A stretch of DNA of 64,000 bases from NCBI RefSeq assembly GCF_000729995.1, contig NZ_JNFG01000202.1, forward strand, positions 344,636 through 408,635, written 5' to 3'. The stretch comes from Caballeronia sordidicola. GTDB lineage: Bacteria; Pseudomonadota; Gammaproteobacteria; Burkholderiales; Burkholderiaceae. The translations under genes and the position numbers were made by a program. The notes below the pieces were generated by a model, which was not told where the DNA came from, searched no databases, and saw only the letters and a program-made list of their open reading frames with translations. Shown piece by piece: positions 43,553 to 52,171 of this stretch (position 1 is its first letter; each line of letters opens with the position of its first letter).

Positions 43553-44056
43553 ATGAACATTGCCCAGGACCTTCAAACTATCGCGCAGCAGGAAAAGACC
43601 CTCGTCTTTCCGCAATTCGATTCGGACCGTGCGTGGCAAATTGGTTCCCAACTCCGTGAGATGGCCGTGGCGCGCGGTGCGGTGGTCGCCATAGAAGTGC
43701 GCACTTTCGGCCAGCCGCTGTTCTTCGCCGCACTCGATGGCACGACGCCCGACAACGTGCGCTGGGTGCAGCGCAAGGCGCGCACGGTCGAGCACTTTCG
43801 CGTGAGTTCTTACGCCATCGGCCTGGGGCTGCAGCAAGCAGGCGCCACACTCGCCGATAAATACAGTCTCCCCGCCGCTGAATTCGCCTCGCACGGCGGC
43901 GCATTTCCGCTGACGGTCAAGGGAGCGGGTGTGATCGGCGTGGTGACGGTGTCGGGTCTGCCGCAACGCAGGGACCACGAATTCGTGGTCGAAGCGCTGT
44001 GCGCGATCTTGGGCCACGACGCAAGCGCGCTCGCGTTTGCATCGGACAAGGCATAA
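43553..44056 (+). CDS. UPF0303-like protein (GlcG/HbpS-related fold)
   Basis: 167 residues from the ATG at 43553; an upstream frame start at 43475 is rejected. MNIAQDLQTIAQQEKTLVFP and the segment AVVAIEVRTFGQPLFFAALDGTTPDN with RKARTVEHF match the UPF0303 group, related to haem-degrading domains. Function not established. It is 3 bases ahead of an SMR efflux gene and is probably co-transcribed with it. Confidence 0.8.
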   Translation: MNIAQDLQTIAQQEKTLVFPQFDSDRAWQIGSQLREMAVARGAVVAIEVRTFGQPLFFAALDGTTPDNVRWVQRKARTVEHFRVSSYAIGLGLQQAGATLADKYSLPAAEFASHGGAFPLTVKGAGVIGVVTVSGLPQRRDHEFVVEALCAILGHDASALAFASDKA

Positions 44057-44059
44057 GCA

Positions 44060-44398
44060 ATGCGCTCATCCGCTTATGTGCTGCTCGCAATTGCTATCGT
44101 TGCCGAGGTCGTGGCGACATCGGCCTTGCGGGCATCGGACGGATTCTCGCGTCTCGTGCCGTCGGTGATCGTGGTGATCGGCTACGGCATCTCGTTCTAT
44201 TTGCTTTCGCTGACGCTGAAATCCCTGCCGGTGGGCATTGTGTATGCAGTGTGGTCAGGTACCGGCATCGTGCTGATCACGCTGGTCGCGGCGCTCCTGT
44301 TCAAGCAGATCCCCGATCTGCCCGCCGTGCTCGGCATGGGCCTGATCGTGGCGGGCGTTGTCGTGCTGAACGTGTTCTCAAAGGTCAGCCCGCATTAG
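44060..44398 (+). CDS. SMR-family multidrug efflux transporter (EmrE-like)
   Basis: 112 residues, four membrane helices. The essential glutamate is E16 in IVAEVVATSALRASDGF, and the WSGTGIVLITL block in helix 3 is typical of EmrE. The C-terminal SPH resembles EmrE. SMR dimers export cationic drugs such as quaternary ammonium compounds in exchange for protons. Confidence 0.92.
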   Translation: MRSSAYVLLAIAIVAEVVATSALRASDGFSRLVPSVIVVIGYGISFYLLSLTLKSLPVGIVYAVWSGTGIVLITLVAALLFKQIPDLPAVLGMGLIVAGVVVLNVFSKVSPH

Positions 44399-44454
44399 TT
44401 TTTTGCAGCGTCTTCATTCAGCGTTCTTCACGCGGCGCCAAGGGCGGCAGAACG

Positions 44455-44835
44455 TCAGTTACAGCGCACGACCATCGAACGATTTTTTACATTCGCCGAT
44501 ACCACGTTCGTGATACTGCCGCCCGTCGGGCCGCCTTCCTCGTTATCCTTCGATACGATCGTATAGCCGCCCGCCCCGCATTTATCGCCGGCCGCGACGT
44601 AGCAGCTTGCCCACGTCGTGCTGGCATCGGCGCCACTGCAGTTGATGGCGTAGCCGCTCTGGCCGTCGGGGAGGTGGATCAGCGAGGCATCGGTCGACGA
44701 TGCACATCCGGCGAGGCTTAAAGCGCCCGCGGCCGCCATGGCCAGGCCGGTGGCCTGTAAAACACGTACAAGACGCACAGGGCGTGCGAGACGCAAAAGT
44801 GAGTCGATCGGCAAGCGCCGTGCAAATTGCTTCAT
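44455..44835 (-). CDS. Unknown lipoprotein
   Basis: 126 residues from the ATG at 44835 with an AGAGGA site. Basic N-terminus, hydrophobic core, and lipobox LSLAGC followed by ASST. The mature part contains several cysteines (INCSGADAS, WASCYVA, KCGAGGYTIV and the last Cys), perhaps in disulfides. A short conserved-looking SKDNEEGGPTGGSI lies in the middle. No family known. It is convergent with the SMR gene. Confidence 0.65.
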   Translation of the reverse strand: MKQFARRLPIDSLLRLARPVRLVRVLQATGLAMAAAGALSLAGCASSTDASLIHLPDGQSGYAINCSGADASTTWASCYVAAGDKCGAGGYTIVSKDNEEGGPTGGSITNVVSANVKNRSMVVRCN

Positions 44836-45169
44836 TGTGTTCCTCTGGTGGCAACCGCCGGATAACGCCGGGCGCAACGCGAACCACGCGCGAGAACCTT
44901 CCCGAACTGGTTATCCAAACCGGTTTCGTACCGTATTTTCCCACACGCGGGTAGGCGCGGTAAAAAGACGCGCCGCTTAGGCTTGCGTGGCTGGCGCGCC
45001 GCTTGCAGCATGGACGTCAGCAACCCAATCTTCTAACGCAATCGACGCATCGCCGCCGGAAAAAAATGCAACGGGTTGCAACCGGCGAGAACTATTTGCC
45101 GGTCTGCCAACCTTACATAGGACGTACCGGATTTCAGGGACGTCCACGAAAACATACGAGGAAAATGGT
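44836..45169. other. Gap before two small unknown genes
   Basis: 334 bases with the divergent promoters of the lipoprotein and the 90-residue gene. No conserved motif, terminator or riboswitch recognised. Confidence 0.3.
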
Positions 45170-45442
45170 ATGGCAGAACGTGTCAGCGGCCCGTATCGCG
45201 GGTATTACATCAGTGCGGCGGCGCGTCTTACCCCGTCACCTGACCAGGCCGACGGGGCGCCGAAGCCGCCGATCTACGTTGGCTCCGTCAGCGTCGCGCA
45301 AGGCGGCCCGGACAACGTCCACCGGTTCGAAACACTCGTCGATCTCGGCGACCAGCGGCGCTTCGCGAGCGAGGACGAAGCGCTCGGGCATGTAGAGCAG
45401 GCGGCCCGCGTCTATATCGACAGATTGTTGCAAAATACTTGA
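45170..45442 (+). CDS. Unknown 90-residue protein
   Basis: ATG at 45170 with GAGGA nearby; a longer frame starts at 44987 but is not needed. Begins MAERVSGPYRGYYISAAARL and has PPIYVGSVSVAQ and a helical C-terminus LGHVEQAARVYIDRLLQ. Probably soluble. No family recalled. Its stop overlaps the next ATG by one base (TGATG), so translation is coupled with that unknown gene. Confidence 0.7.
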   Translation: MAERVSGPYRGYYISAAARLTPSPDQADGAPKPPIYVGSVSVAQGGPDNVHRFETLVDLGDQRRFASEDEALGHVEQAARVYIDRLLQNT

Positions 45443-45813
45443 TGCGAACCCTCAATATCCGTCACCCGGCAATGCGTTGTGTTGCCGAGGCGCTGCTCGA
45501 TTTGTTCCCGAGCGGCGCGGATATCAGCGAGATCGGCACGGACCAGAAGCCGTGTCTGTTCGTGAGTTGGCGCACCAGCGGGATGTCGAGTCATCCCGGC
45601 AATATCGCGTGGGGCGTGCATTACAGGTTCGAGGACGGCGCATTAAGCCTGTTCGACAGCGTGCCGGAGGCGGTGCAGCGCAATTTCTGCGAGCGAGTGA
45701 GGGACATGAGCCGGCATCTGAAATTCGACTACGCCGATCGGGACGCGGTGTCGCTGTTGATCGTCGATGTCCCCGCGGAACTTGTCCGGTTGAGCATGAG
45801 CGAAGCCGGGTAG
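45442..45813 (+). CDS. Unknown 123-residue protein
   Basis: ATG at 45442 in a TGATG overlap with the upstream gene. Sequence blocks GADISEIGTDQKPCLFVSWR and NIAWGVHYRFEDGALSLFDS look like a small alpha/beta domain. Single Cys in several places, no membrane segment. Product unknown; presumed partner of the 90-residue protein. Confidence 0.65.
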   Translation: MRTLNIRHPAMRCVAEALLDLFPSGADISEIGTDQKPCLFVSWRTSGMSSHPGNIAWGVHYRFEDGALSLFDSVPEAVQRNFCERVRDMSRHLKFDYADRDAVSLLIVDVPAELVRLSMSEAG

Positions 45814-45870
45814 ACCGTATCCCGGTGGCGCGAGTAGCATCGTTATTTTCCTCAAGCGTTGGAGGTGACC

Positions 45871-46152
45871 ATGAACATTCTTTTTCCAGCCGACGCACCC
45901 GCGTATCGCGACACGAATCTCACCGTGGTATTCGCCGCGCTGGTTAACGGCGAGCGGGTTCCGTGCGCGATCTCGGTAGAAGCGCTGGAGGATCATTTCG
46001 GCGTGGAAAGCTATGACAGCACGGGTTGGATAAGAGCATTCGATGCCGCGCGTCCGGCCATTGAAGCGGTTGCCCGGGAACATCTGTTCGTGAGCAACGG
46101 CACGCCGGTGCTGTTGAAGAGTGGCCATTTTCCGCCGGGGACGGCGAATTAA
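45871..46152 (+). CDS. DUF1488-family protein
   Basis: 93 residues from the ATG at 45871, preceded by GGAGGTGACC; an upstream in-frame start at 45859 lies in that site. NILFPADAPAYRDTNLTVVF, VNGERVPCAISVEALEDHFG and the terminal helix match DUF1488, small proteins of unknown function. Stand-alone gene between unknown coupled genes and a TetR regulator. Confidence 0.78.
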   Translation: MNILFPADAPAYRDTNLTVVFAALVNGERVPCAISVEALEDHFGVESYDSTGWIRAFDAARPAIEAVAREHLFVSNGTPVLLKSGHFPPGTAN

Positions 46153-46227
46153 TGCGGCACTATCAACAGGGCGGCTACGCTAAACACCGTTCAGTTTTGA
46201 ATTGACTTGATTGGCGTTATCGGGAAA

Positions 46228-46854
46228 ATGCGCTGGATGGCCAGCTCAAAGCAACACCTTTCAAACCAGCCGTTATTGCGCATCCATATTCTCGATGCGG
46301 CGCGCGCGATTGTCGTGCGCGAAGGTTTCGACGCGTTGTCGATGCGCAAGCTCGCGGAGGTCGTCGGTTATTCGCCAGCGTCGCTTTATTTGCATTTCGC
46401 GAGCCGCGATGCCATTGCCCAAGCGCTTTGCGTTGAGGGTCATGCGGGTTTGCTTGCGGAGTTGCATGCGTTTGATGACGTGGCAGATCCCGTCGAACGC
46501 TTGAAGGCGATAGCGCATGCGTACGTGGGATTCGGGCAGGCGCATCCGGAGATATACCGGCTGATTTTCATGCAGAATCCGGCTTATACCGATGCGGCAT
46601 TCAAAGACGCGGCATCGGCCGGCGAGACGGCGCTTTCAATGCTGACTCGGACGCTGGCGCTTCTGGGCAAACCTGTGGCTATGGCCGAGACCTTGTGGGC
46701 CGTGTTGCACGGCATTGTGTCGCTGGGCTTGACGGCCGCGCCGGTTTTTACCGCATCGGCCGGTACGTTGATTGATGCAACGCTCGGTCTTTATTCGCCC
46801 GGCGCCCCCAAGAAGAAACCTGCTCGTCGACGGCCCGCTGCAAGCGCTGTTTGA
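46228..46854 (+). CDS. TetR-family transcriptional regulator
   Basis: About 208 residues; ATGs at 46228 and 46237 and a TTG at 46207 compete. HTH LSMRKLAEVVGYSPASLYLHFASRDAI (residues about 38-66) is typical TetR. The C-terminal part, FGQAHPEIYRLIFMQN through TLWAVLHGIVSLGL, resembles the WHG-type ligand domain. It is upstream of the acyl-CoA hydrolase gene, 45 bases away in the same direction, so it may regulate that gene. Confidence 0.85.
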   Translation: MRWMASSKQHLSNQPLLRIHILDAARAIVVREGFDALSMRKLAEVVGYSPASLYLHFASRDAIAQALCVEGHAGLLAELHAFDDVADPVERLKAIAHAYVGFGQAHPEIYRLIFMQNPAYTDAAFKDAASAGETALSMLTRTLALLGKPVAMAETLWAVLHGIVSLGLTAAPVFTASAGTLIDATLGLYSPGAPKKKPARRRPAASAV

Positions 46855-46899
46855 CGTATTTGCCCGTTCCACTCACACGAATACAAACCTGCATTGCAC

Positions 46900-48015
46900 A
46901 TGACTGAAATCATCGACGAAATCCGTATTGAACAGGCCCAGGGGATCGGTTTTATCGCGTTGAACCGTCCGAAGGCGTTGAACGCGCTGTCCACGCCGAT
47001 GCTGCATGCCATTCACCGTGCGCTCGATGCCTGGCGCGACGACGCGACGGTGCACGCTGTGGTCGTCTACAGCCCGCATCCGCGCGCGTTCTGCGCGGGC
47101 GGTGATATCCGGTTCTTGTATCAGTCGGCGAAGGCGGGCGAGCGCGCGGTCATCGACGAATTCTTCACCGATGAATATCGCTTGAACCACGCTATTTTTA
47201 CGTATCCGAAGCCGTATATCGCGTTGCTGAACGGCGTGGTGATGGGCGGAGGCATGGGTATTTCGCAAGGCGCGAAGCATACAGGCGGCGTGCGCGTGGT
47301 CACCGGTTCGACGAAGATGGCGATGCCCGAGACGCGTATCGGCTTGTTTCCGGATGTGGGCGTGAGCTGGTTTCTCGCGCGTACGCCGGGCGCGATCGGG
47401 CGGTATCTGGCCGCGACAGGCGCGACGATCGATGCCGCCGATGCCCTCTACGCCGGTCTCGCCGATACCTATATGGAAGACGATGCGCTGGCCGGGTTGG
47501 GGAATGCGCTGAAGGAAAAGACCTACGCGACGGGTGCGGACGTCGCGCGGTTTGTCGAAGCTCAAGGGCGGCCGGATGCGGGCAAGGCGAGTGATCTCGA
47601 GCGCAATCGTCAGTTTATCGACAAACATTTTGCGTCGGGTAATGGCGCGGCGTGTCTGAAATCGCTGGAGAGCGCGACGAGTGTCACGAGCGGGCCGGAA
47701 GGCGAATGGGCCGCACATACGGCCGCCGAGCTACGCGAGCGTTCGCCGTTGTCGATCGATGTCTCGCTGGAACTCATCGACCGCGCGAAATCGTCGAGCA
47801 TGGCCGAGACGTTGCGGCGCGACCTTGGCCTGACACGCACGACGTTCGATCATGGCGATGTGATGGAAGGCATCAGGGCGCGCATCGTCGATAAAGACAA
47901 TCAGCCTGCGTGGAAAGTGACGCGCGTGGAAGAGGTGACCCGGGAAGAGGTGCTGCGGATGTTCGACAGCCCGTGGACCGAGCCCGACCATCCGCTGGCT
48001 GAACTCGCTGATTAG
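46900..48015 (+). CDS. 3-hydroxyisobutyryl-CoA hydrolase / enoyl-CoA hydratase family
   Basis: 371 residues from the ATG at 46900. Crotonase fold: SPHPRAFCAGGDIRFLY and VVMGGGMGISQGAKHT form the oxyanion hole, and MPETRIGLFPDVGVSWFLAR is the HIBCH-type motif. The ECH_2 C-terminal extension distinguishes it from short enoyl-CoA hydratases. It acts in valine degradation, releasing 3-hydroxyisobutyrate. No other valine genes are nearby. Its stop overlaps the convergent next gene by 4 bases. Confidence 0.88.
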   Translation: MTEIIDEIRIEQAQGIGFIALNRPKALNALSTPMLHAIHRALDAWRDDATVHAVVVYSPHPRAFCAGGDIRFLYQSAKAGERAVIDEFFTDEYRLNHAIFTYPKPYIALLNGVVMGGGMGISQGAKHTGGVRVVTGSTKMAMPETRIGLFPDVGVSWFLARTPGAIGRYLAATGATIDAADALYAGLADTYMEDDALAGLGNALKEKTYATGADVARFVEAQGRPDAGKASDLERNRQFIDKHFASGNGAACLKSLESATSVTSGPEGEWAAHTAAELRERSPLSIDVSLELIDRAKSSSMAETLRRDLGLTRTTFDHGDVMEGIRARIVDKDNQPAWKVTRVEEVTREEVLRMFDSPWTEPDHPLAELAD

Positions 48016-48437
48016 TCCGCGTCGCTGCCGGCGGTGAAGGCGCGCAGGAAGACCAGCGCGCCCCAACCCCACATCGCATTCGATGCAAATCCAAGCGCGA
48101 GGCGCGGCAGCATGTTGCCGCTCGGCCAGATGCCGCGCAGCGGATCCACCACGAACACGCCCGCGGCCGTCAGCACGATGCCGCCGAATACCAGCGCGCC
48201 CACCCACGGCGCCGTGCGCTCCGGCGAGACGCGCAACAACCACGCCATCAGGATGCCGAACACCGCGCTCCATAACGCGTTGACGATGAACTCGGGAATG
48301 CCCAGCGGCAGAAACGGAACGGTGGAATAGCCAGCTGGATCGACCACGCCGGCTGCATGCAACAACGCGATGGTGGCTTCACGGAAAAACAGCGCGGCGA
48401 GAAAGCCCGCGACGAACGGAAGAATGACTTTTTGCAT
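48012..48437 (-). CDS. Unknown four-helix inner-membrane protein
   Basis: 141 residues with four hydrophobic stretches (about 5-25, 48-68, 78-100, 112-132). Short loops, no signal cleavage site, no known motif. Begins MQKVILPFVAGFLAALFFRE. Convergent with and overlapping the acyl-CoA hydrolase end by 4 bases. Function unknown. Confidence 0.7.
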   Translation of the reverse strand: MQKVILPFVAGFLAALFFREATIALLHAAGVVDPAGYSTVPFLPLGIPEFIVNALWSAVFGILMAWLLRVSPERTAPWVGALVFGGIVLTAAGVFVVDPLRGIWPSGNMLPRLALGFASNAMWGWGALVFLRAFTAGSDAD

Positions 48438-48675
48438 TTAAAACCACCGCTTGGGACGCGAGCCGCGGCTGCGCCGATATTTTAAGGTGGCGTCATTATA
48501 GGGGTGGGCATGCCGCGTTATGGTGCAATCGGGCGGGGCTTTGCGGTAGATGCAACGGGGTGTTGGCTAATGCGTTAGTCGGGTTGCGGTTTCGCGGCTG
48601 ATGCACGCCGCTGAAGCCTGATTTGCCTCGACGGATGCCAATCGGATTCCGCCAATGCATCGCGCCCGCCCAATG

Positions 48676-48957
48676 CTATTTCGCGATTGCGTCGCTGGCC
48701 GGATTGTTGTGCAGCATGCGATTACTGTTGGGCGGCAAAGCGGGGCGCTTTGTCGGCATGTTGTCCGGGTTGTACGCATGCGGGCCGCTCGCGTTCGGTG
48801 CGCTGGGTGCGACCGGCGGCTTGACCATCGACGCAGTTTCGGCCGGCGCCGCGCTCTGAGCGTGTGCGTTCGTTGCCATTCCAATGCCGATCGCTCCACT
48901 CACGAAGGCAAAGGCTACGGCGACACCGCGGAGCTTTCTGATCGCACGGGATTTCAT
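48676..48957 (-). CDS. Unknown exported 93-residue protein
   Basis: ATG at 48957 with a GGAGAA site. Signal peptide of about 30 residues (VAFAFVSGAIGIGMATNAHA-QS), then a Pro/Ala/Asn-rich, low-complexity mature chain (GPHAYNPDNMPTKRPALP, NRMLHNNPASDA). Likely a small periplasmic or secreted protein; no family. A longer frame to 49119 was rejected. Confidence 0.6.
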   Translation of the reverse strand: MKSRAIRKLRGVAVAFAFVSGAIGIGMATNAHAQSAAPAETASMVKPPVAPSAPNASGPHAYNPDNMPTKRPALPPNSNRMLHNNPASDAIAK

Positions 48958-49392
48958 TGGTTTCTCCGAATCGGCGACGCATGCATTTCGCTGAAATCCG
49001 GCAAAGCGCGGCGCGTTAGGTTTTGTGACACCGGAGCGCGCCGAAGATTCGTTTTTTTGAAAATCCTTCGCAAAAGAAACGCTATGAACGGGCTCAAAAA
49101 TCCAGCTGTGCGAGCGCAATTTCGTGTGCGGCCGCTATTTTTTTTCTCGGCCTTGCGTGGGCGCAACAGGCCGCTTTCCTGTTCCGAATAGGCTGGCAGG
49201 TTGATACCGAGACGGGTCGCCATGACTGCTTGCGTCAGGTTCGAGTGCTCCCGCCATGCCGCACAGGCGTTGCTTCGTCAACGTGTGGATTTCCAGAGAA
49301 GCCGGCATCGACTCCAAGGGGGAGGAGCGCCGACAGGGATTGCAGTCAAAGCGAGCAGTAATTCGCAAACATAGCAAAAAAGAGATAAACTG
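48958..49392. other. Gap before the HigBA pair
   Basis: 435 bases without a supported gene; a 314-residue minus frame crossing into the toxin-antitoxin genes is a shadow. The last 50 bases before the toxin ATG are AT-rich and probably hold its promoter. Confidence 0.3.
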
Positions 49393-49710
49393 ATGACGTG
49401 GCATGTCGAGTTGATACCAGAGGCCGAGGCCGAATTGCTGGCGCTGCCGCCCGATATGCGCGCCCGTTTCCTGCACATCGCGGAGATGCTGGTGGAGTTT
49501 GGTCCGCAGCGTGTCGGAATGCCCCACGTGCGCCCGTTGGACGGAAAGCTGTGGGAAATCCGCATGACCGGGCGGGACGGCATTGCGCGGGCGATATATG
49601 TCACCCGGACAGGGCAGCGCCTGATTGTGCTGCATGTGTTTGTGAAGAAGACGCAGAAGACGCCGTGGCGGGCTATCGAGATGGCTTATACCCGGATGAG
49701 GGAGAATTGA
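49393..49710 (+). CDS. HigB/RelE-type toxin (phage Gp49-like)
   Basis: 105 residues. TWHVELIPEAEAELLALPPDMR at the start, MPHVRPLDGKLWEIRMTG in the centre, and the C-terminal LHVFVKKTQKTPWRAIEMAY are characteristic of Gp49-like HigB toxins, which are mRNA interferases in studied cases. The toxin gene comes before the antitoxin, the HigBA order. The antitoxin follows after 3 bases. Activity is inferred. Confidence 0.87.
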   Translation: MTWHVELIPEAEAELLALPPDMRARFLHIAEMLVEFGPQRVGMPHVRPLDGKLWEIRMTGRDGIARAIYVTRTGQRLIVLHVFVKKTQKTPWRAIEMAYTRMREN

Positions 49711-49713
49711 ACG

Positions 49714-49992
49714 ATGACTGACCTCGCAACCCTGAAGAAGCGCCTGCTGGCTGACCCGGAGACCCAGGCTGAGTACGAAGCGCAGGCCCCGGAGTTTGCC
49801 ATTGCGCACGAGCTTATCGCCGCGCGGGTGCGGGCTGGGCTTACACAGGAGCAATTGGCGGAGAAGATGCAGACGACGCAATCGACCATCGCACGCATGG
49901 AGAGCGGGCGCACTTTCCCGTCCATGCGCACGCTGTCCAGATACGCCGAGGCAACGGGAAGTCGTGCCGTGGTGCGTCTTGAGGCCGCATAG
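49714..49992 (+). CDS. HigA-like XRE-family antitoxin
   Basis: 92 residues. HTH_XRE domain at about residues 35-88, RAGLTQEQLAEKMQTTQSTI followed by ARMESGRTFPSMRTLSRYAE. N-terminal 30 residues include ADPETQAEYEAQAPEFAIAH, a usual arm of HigA-like antitoxins. It would neutralise the upstream toxin and repress the operon. The region before and after has no mobile genes, but the locus looks accessory. Confidence 0.87.
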   Translation: MTDLATLKKRLLADPETQAEYEAQAPEFAIAHELIAARVRAGLTQEQLAEKMQTTQSTIARMESGRTFPSMRTLSRYAEATGSRAVVRLEAA

Positions 49993-50416
49993 AGCATGAC
50001 CTCTGCCTGACGGTATCGAAAGCATCGCAGACATCATCCACAAGCAAGCGGATGCGAAGAGGGCAGTGTTGCGCTGCATTTCCAGGTACTACAACATCAA
50101 GGAAAGGCCTGAAGAGTGGCTATTGCCACAGGCTGCTACTTTGCGAAGTCGAATGCCTCGGTCGAGTGGCGCAACGTCCGAAGTTGCGCGATGCTTTCCG
50201 GTTTATCGACTCGGGTCGCTAGTGGGCGCACGTCACTTGCGGACTACAGAGTCACAACTTCAGGTGCTACGCAAGATCGATTTGGCGCGGATGAGTCCCA
50301 GATCTTGCCGCTAACCCATTTGCAGGCCTCAGACAATGTCCTGCCGGGCGTTACGGTAAAATTACATATTCGGCGCCAAAAACACGCGTCTCATGCTTAA
50401 AAAATAGCAACTCCTC
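49993..50416. other. Gap between HigBA and dusA
   Basis: 424 bases. Two overlapping plus frames (50066-50314, 50116-50400) and a minus-strand reading with stops were inspected; none resembles a known family. It may be decayed accessory DNA. A dusA promoter must lie within the final 100 AT-richer bases. Confidence 0.3.
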
Positions 50417-51418
50417 ATGTCAACAGCTTTAAAACCAAGCCCGCGCCGCGTCAGCGTTGCCCCGATGATGGACTGGACTGATCGCCATTGCCGGTCGTTC
50501 CACCGCATCTTGACCAAAGAGACGTGGCTCTATACCGAAATGGTCACGACCGGCGCGCTGCTGCACGGCGATGTCGCGCGCCATCTCGCGTTCACGCCGG
50601 GCGAAGCGCCCGTCGCATTGCAATTGGGCGGCAGCGAGCCGGCCGATCTCGCCCGCAGCGCGAAGCTGGGCGAGCAATGGGGCTACGACGAGATCAACCT
50701 GAATTGCGGCTGCCCGTCCGAGCGCGTGCAGCGCGGGGCCTTTGGTGCATGCCTGATGAACGAGCCGCAACTGGTGGCGGATGGCGTGAAAGCGATGCGC
50801 GATGCGGTATCCATTCCCGTCACGGTCAAACATCGGATCGGAGTGGATGCGGTCGAGGACTACGCGTTCGTGCGCGATTTCGTCGGTACCGTTGCCGATG
50901 CCGGTTGTGAAGTGTTTATCGTCCATGCGCGCAATGCGATCCTGAAGGGCTTGAGCCCGAAGGAAAATCGCGAAATTCCGCCGCTCAAGTATGAATATGC
51001 GTATCAGTTGAAGCGCGATTTTCCGCATCTGGAGATATCGATCAATGGTGGCATCAAGACGCTCGACGAGGTGGAAGAGCATTTGAAACATGTCGATGGC
51101 GTGATGCTCGGCCGTGAGGCTTATCACAACCCTTATGTGCTCGCAGGTGTTGATACCCGCTTTTACGGCGCCGAGACACCTGTGCTGTCGCGTGAGGAGG
51201 CTGAGGCGGGTTTGATTGACTATGCGCGTCAGGAAGTGGCGCGCGGAACATTCCTCGGCGGCATTACGCGGCACGCGCTTGGTTTGTATCGAGGCGAAGC
51301 GGGTGCGCGTGGCTGGCGTCGCGTGCTCTCGGATAGCCGCCGTCTCGCAACCGGCGATATGGCCATTTTCGATGAAGCACGCACTCATCTGCGCGAAGCT
51401 GTCGAACTGATCGAATAA
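50417..51418 (+). CDS. dusA: tRNA-dihydrouridine(20/20a) synthase DusA
   Basis: 333 residues. FMN-barrel with SVAPMMDWTDRHCRSFHRIL at the start, catalytic cysteine C99 in NLNCGCPSERVQRGAFGACL, and the DusA-type insertion around VKHRIGVD. It reduces U20/U20a in the D-loop of tRNAs. A tRNA-His gene follows after 99 bases. Same-strand order could permit co-transcription. Confidence 0.92.
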   Translation: MSTALKPSPRRVSVAPMMDWTDRHCRSFHRILTKETWLYTEMVTTGALLHGDVARHLAFTPGEAPVALQLGGSEPADLARSAKLGEQWGYDEINLNCGCPSERVQRGAFGACLMNEPQLVADGVKAMRDAVSIPVTVKHRIGVDAVEDYAFVRDFVGTVADAGCEVFIVHARNAILKGLSPKENREIPPLKYEYAYQLKRDFPHLEISINGGIKTLDEVEEHLKHVDGVMLGREAYHNPYVLAGVDTRFYGAETPVLSREEAEAGLIDYARQEVARGTFLGGITRHALGLYRGEAGARGWRRVLSDSRRLATGDMAIFDEARTHLREAVELIE

Positions 51419-51517
51419 GGGACTAGGCAAAGCGAATCTTTGTTCGTATAATCTCGTTTCTCGATTCAGCAAGCCGGTTCTTGGTGAGCTTCGAGAGGCA
51501 TCAAGAAGTAAGACAGT

Positions 51518-51594
51518 GGTGGCTGTAGCTCAGTTGGTAGAGTCCAGGATTGTGATTCCTGTTGTCGTGGGTTCGAGCCCCATCAGCCACCCCA
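51518..51594 (+). tRNA. tRNA-His (GUG)
   Basis: 77 bases including the extra 5' G(-1) typical of tRNA-His and the encoded CCA. Anticodon GTG is in GGATT-GTG-ATTCC; the T-arm GTTCGAGCC and acceptor GGTGGCTG/CAGCCACC pair fully. A terminator follows at 51656. Confidence 0.95.
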
Positions 51595-51655
51595 AAGATT
51601 TAATGACTTAGCGGGTCTTTAAGCTGCTCTGTTACGGATTTGGAAGATGATTTAG

Positions 51656-51684
51656 AAAAAGCCCACCTTAGACGTGGGCTTTTT
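51656..51684. terminator. Terminator after tRNA-His
   Basis: AAAAGCCCAC-CTTAGAC-GTGGGCTTTTT, 61 bases past the tRNA. Confidence 0.8.
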
Positions 51685-51745
51685 CGTGTTTGTGGTTAGG
51701 CGGCACGAGGTGATACATCACCGCATTGCCTGATACCTCACGCCG

Positions 51746-52171
51746 TTAAAAATCGAGAGGCTTGATTTTCAACCGTTTGGCATTGCGGCCTAGAACGTCA
51801 TCGAGTGTTGCCATAGCTCTAACCTTGGCCTCCATGGCGGCAGCCAGGTGCAGCGCGTCGCCGGCACGCAACCCGTTAGCGGCGTCCAAAGTCAGCACCG
51901 CAGCGCGGTGAAACGTAGACGGTTCAACCGGCAGTAGTTGCAGATCGCTGGCGCAAAGACGTTCAAAGAGCTGCCAGGCGGACGCCCCTTGCTCCGAGGA
52001 TATTTGGGCCGTCCGTTGCTTGATGCCGAGGGCGCTAGCGAATTCCGTTACACACCATGCGGCCGAGGTCAGTTCTTCCGTACACGCGGCATACCACCGT
52101 GCAACAGCGGCGCTCATGGGTTCATTTACGCAAAGTGCCACCAGCACAGACGTGTCTACGTAAATCGCCAT
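51746..52171 (-). CDS. vapC: VapC-type PIN-domain toxin
   Basis: 141 residues. Acidic metal residues of the PIN fold are visible: D6 in IYVDTSVLVAL, E43 in CVTEFASAL, and D105 in LRAGDALHLA. Such toxins cleave tRNA or rRNA. It overlaps the antitoxin end by one base, and the pair is the normal VapBC order (antitoxin first on the minus strand). Confidence 0.88.
   Translation of the reverse strand: MAIYVDTSVLVALCVNEPMSAAVARWYAACTEELTSAAWCVTEFASALGIKQRTAQISSEQGASAWQLFERLCASDLQLLPVEPSTFHRAAVLTLDAANGLRAGDALHLAAAMEAKVRAMATLDDVLGRNAKRLKIKPLDF

Noticed and set aside
49135..50079. 314-codon minus-strand frame across the toxin-antitoxin pair
   Set aside because: It overlaps HigB- and HigA-like proteins, which show clear family motifs on the plus strand.
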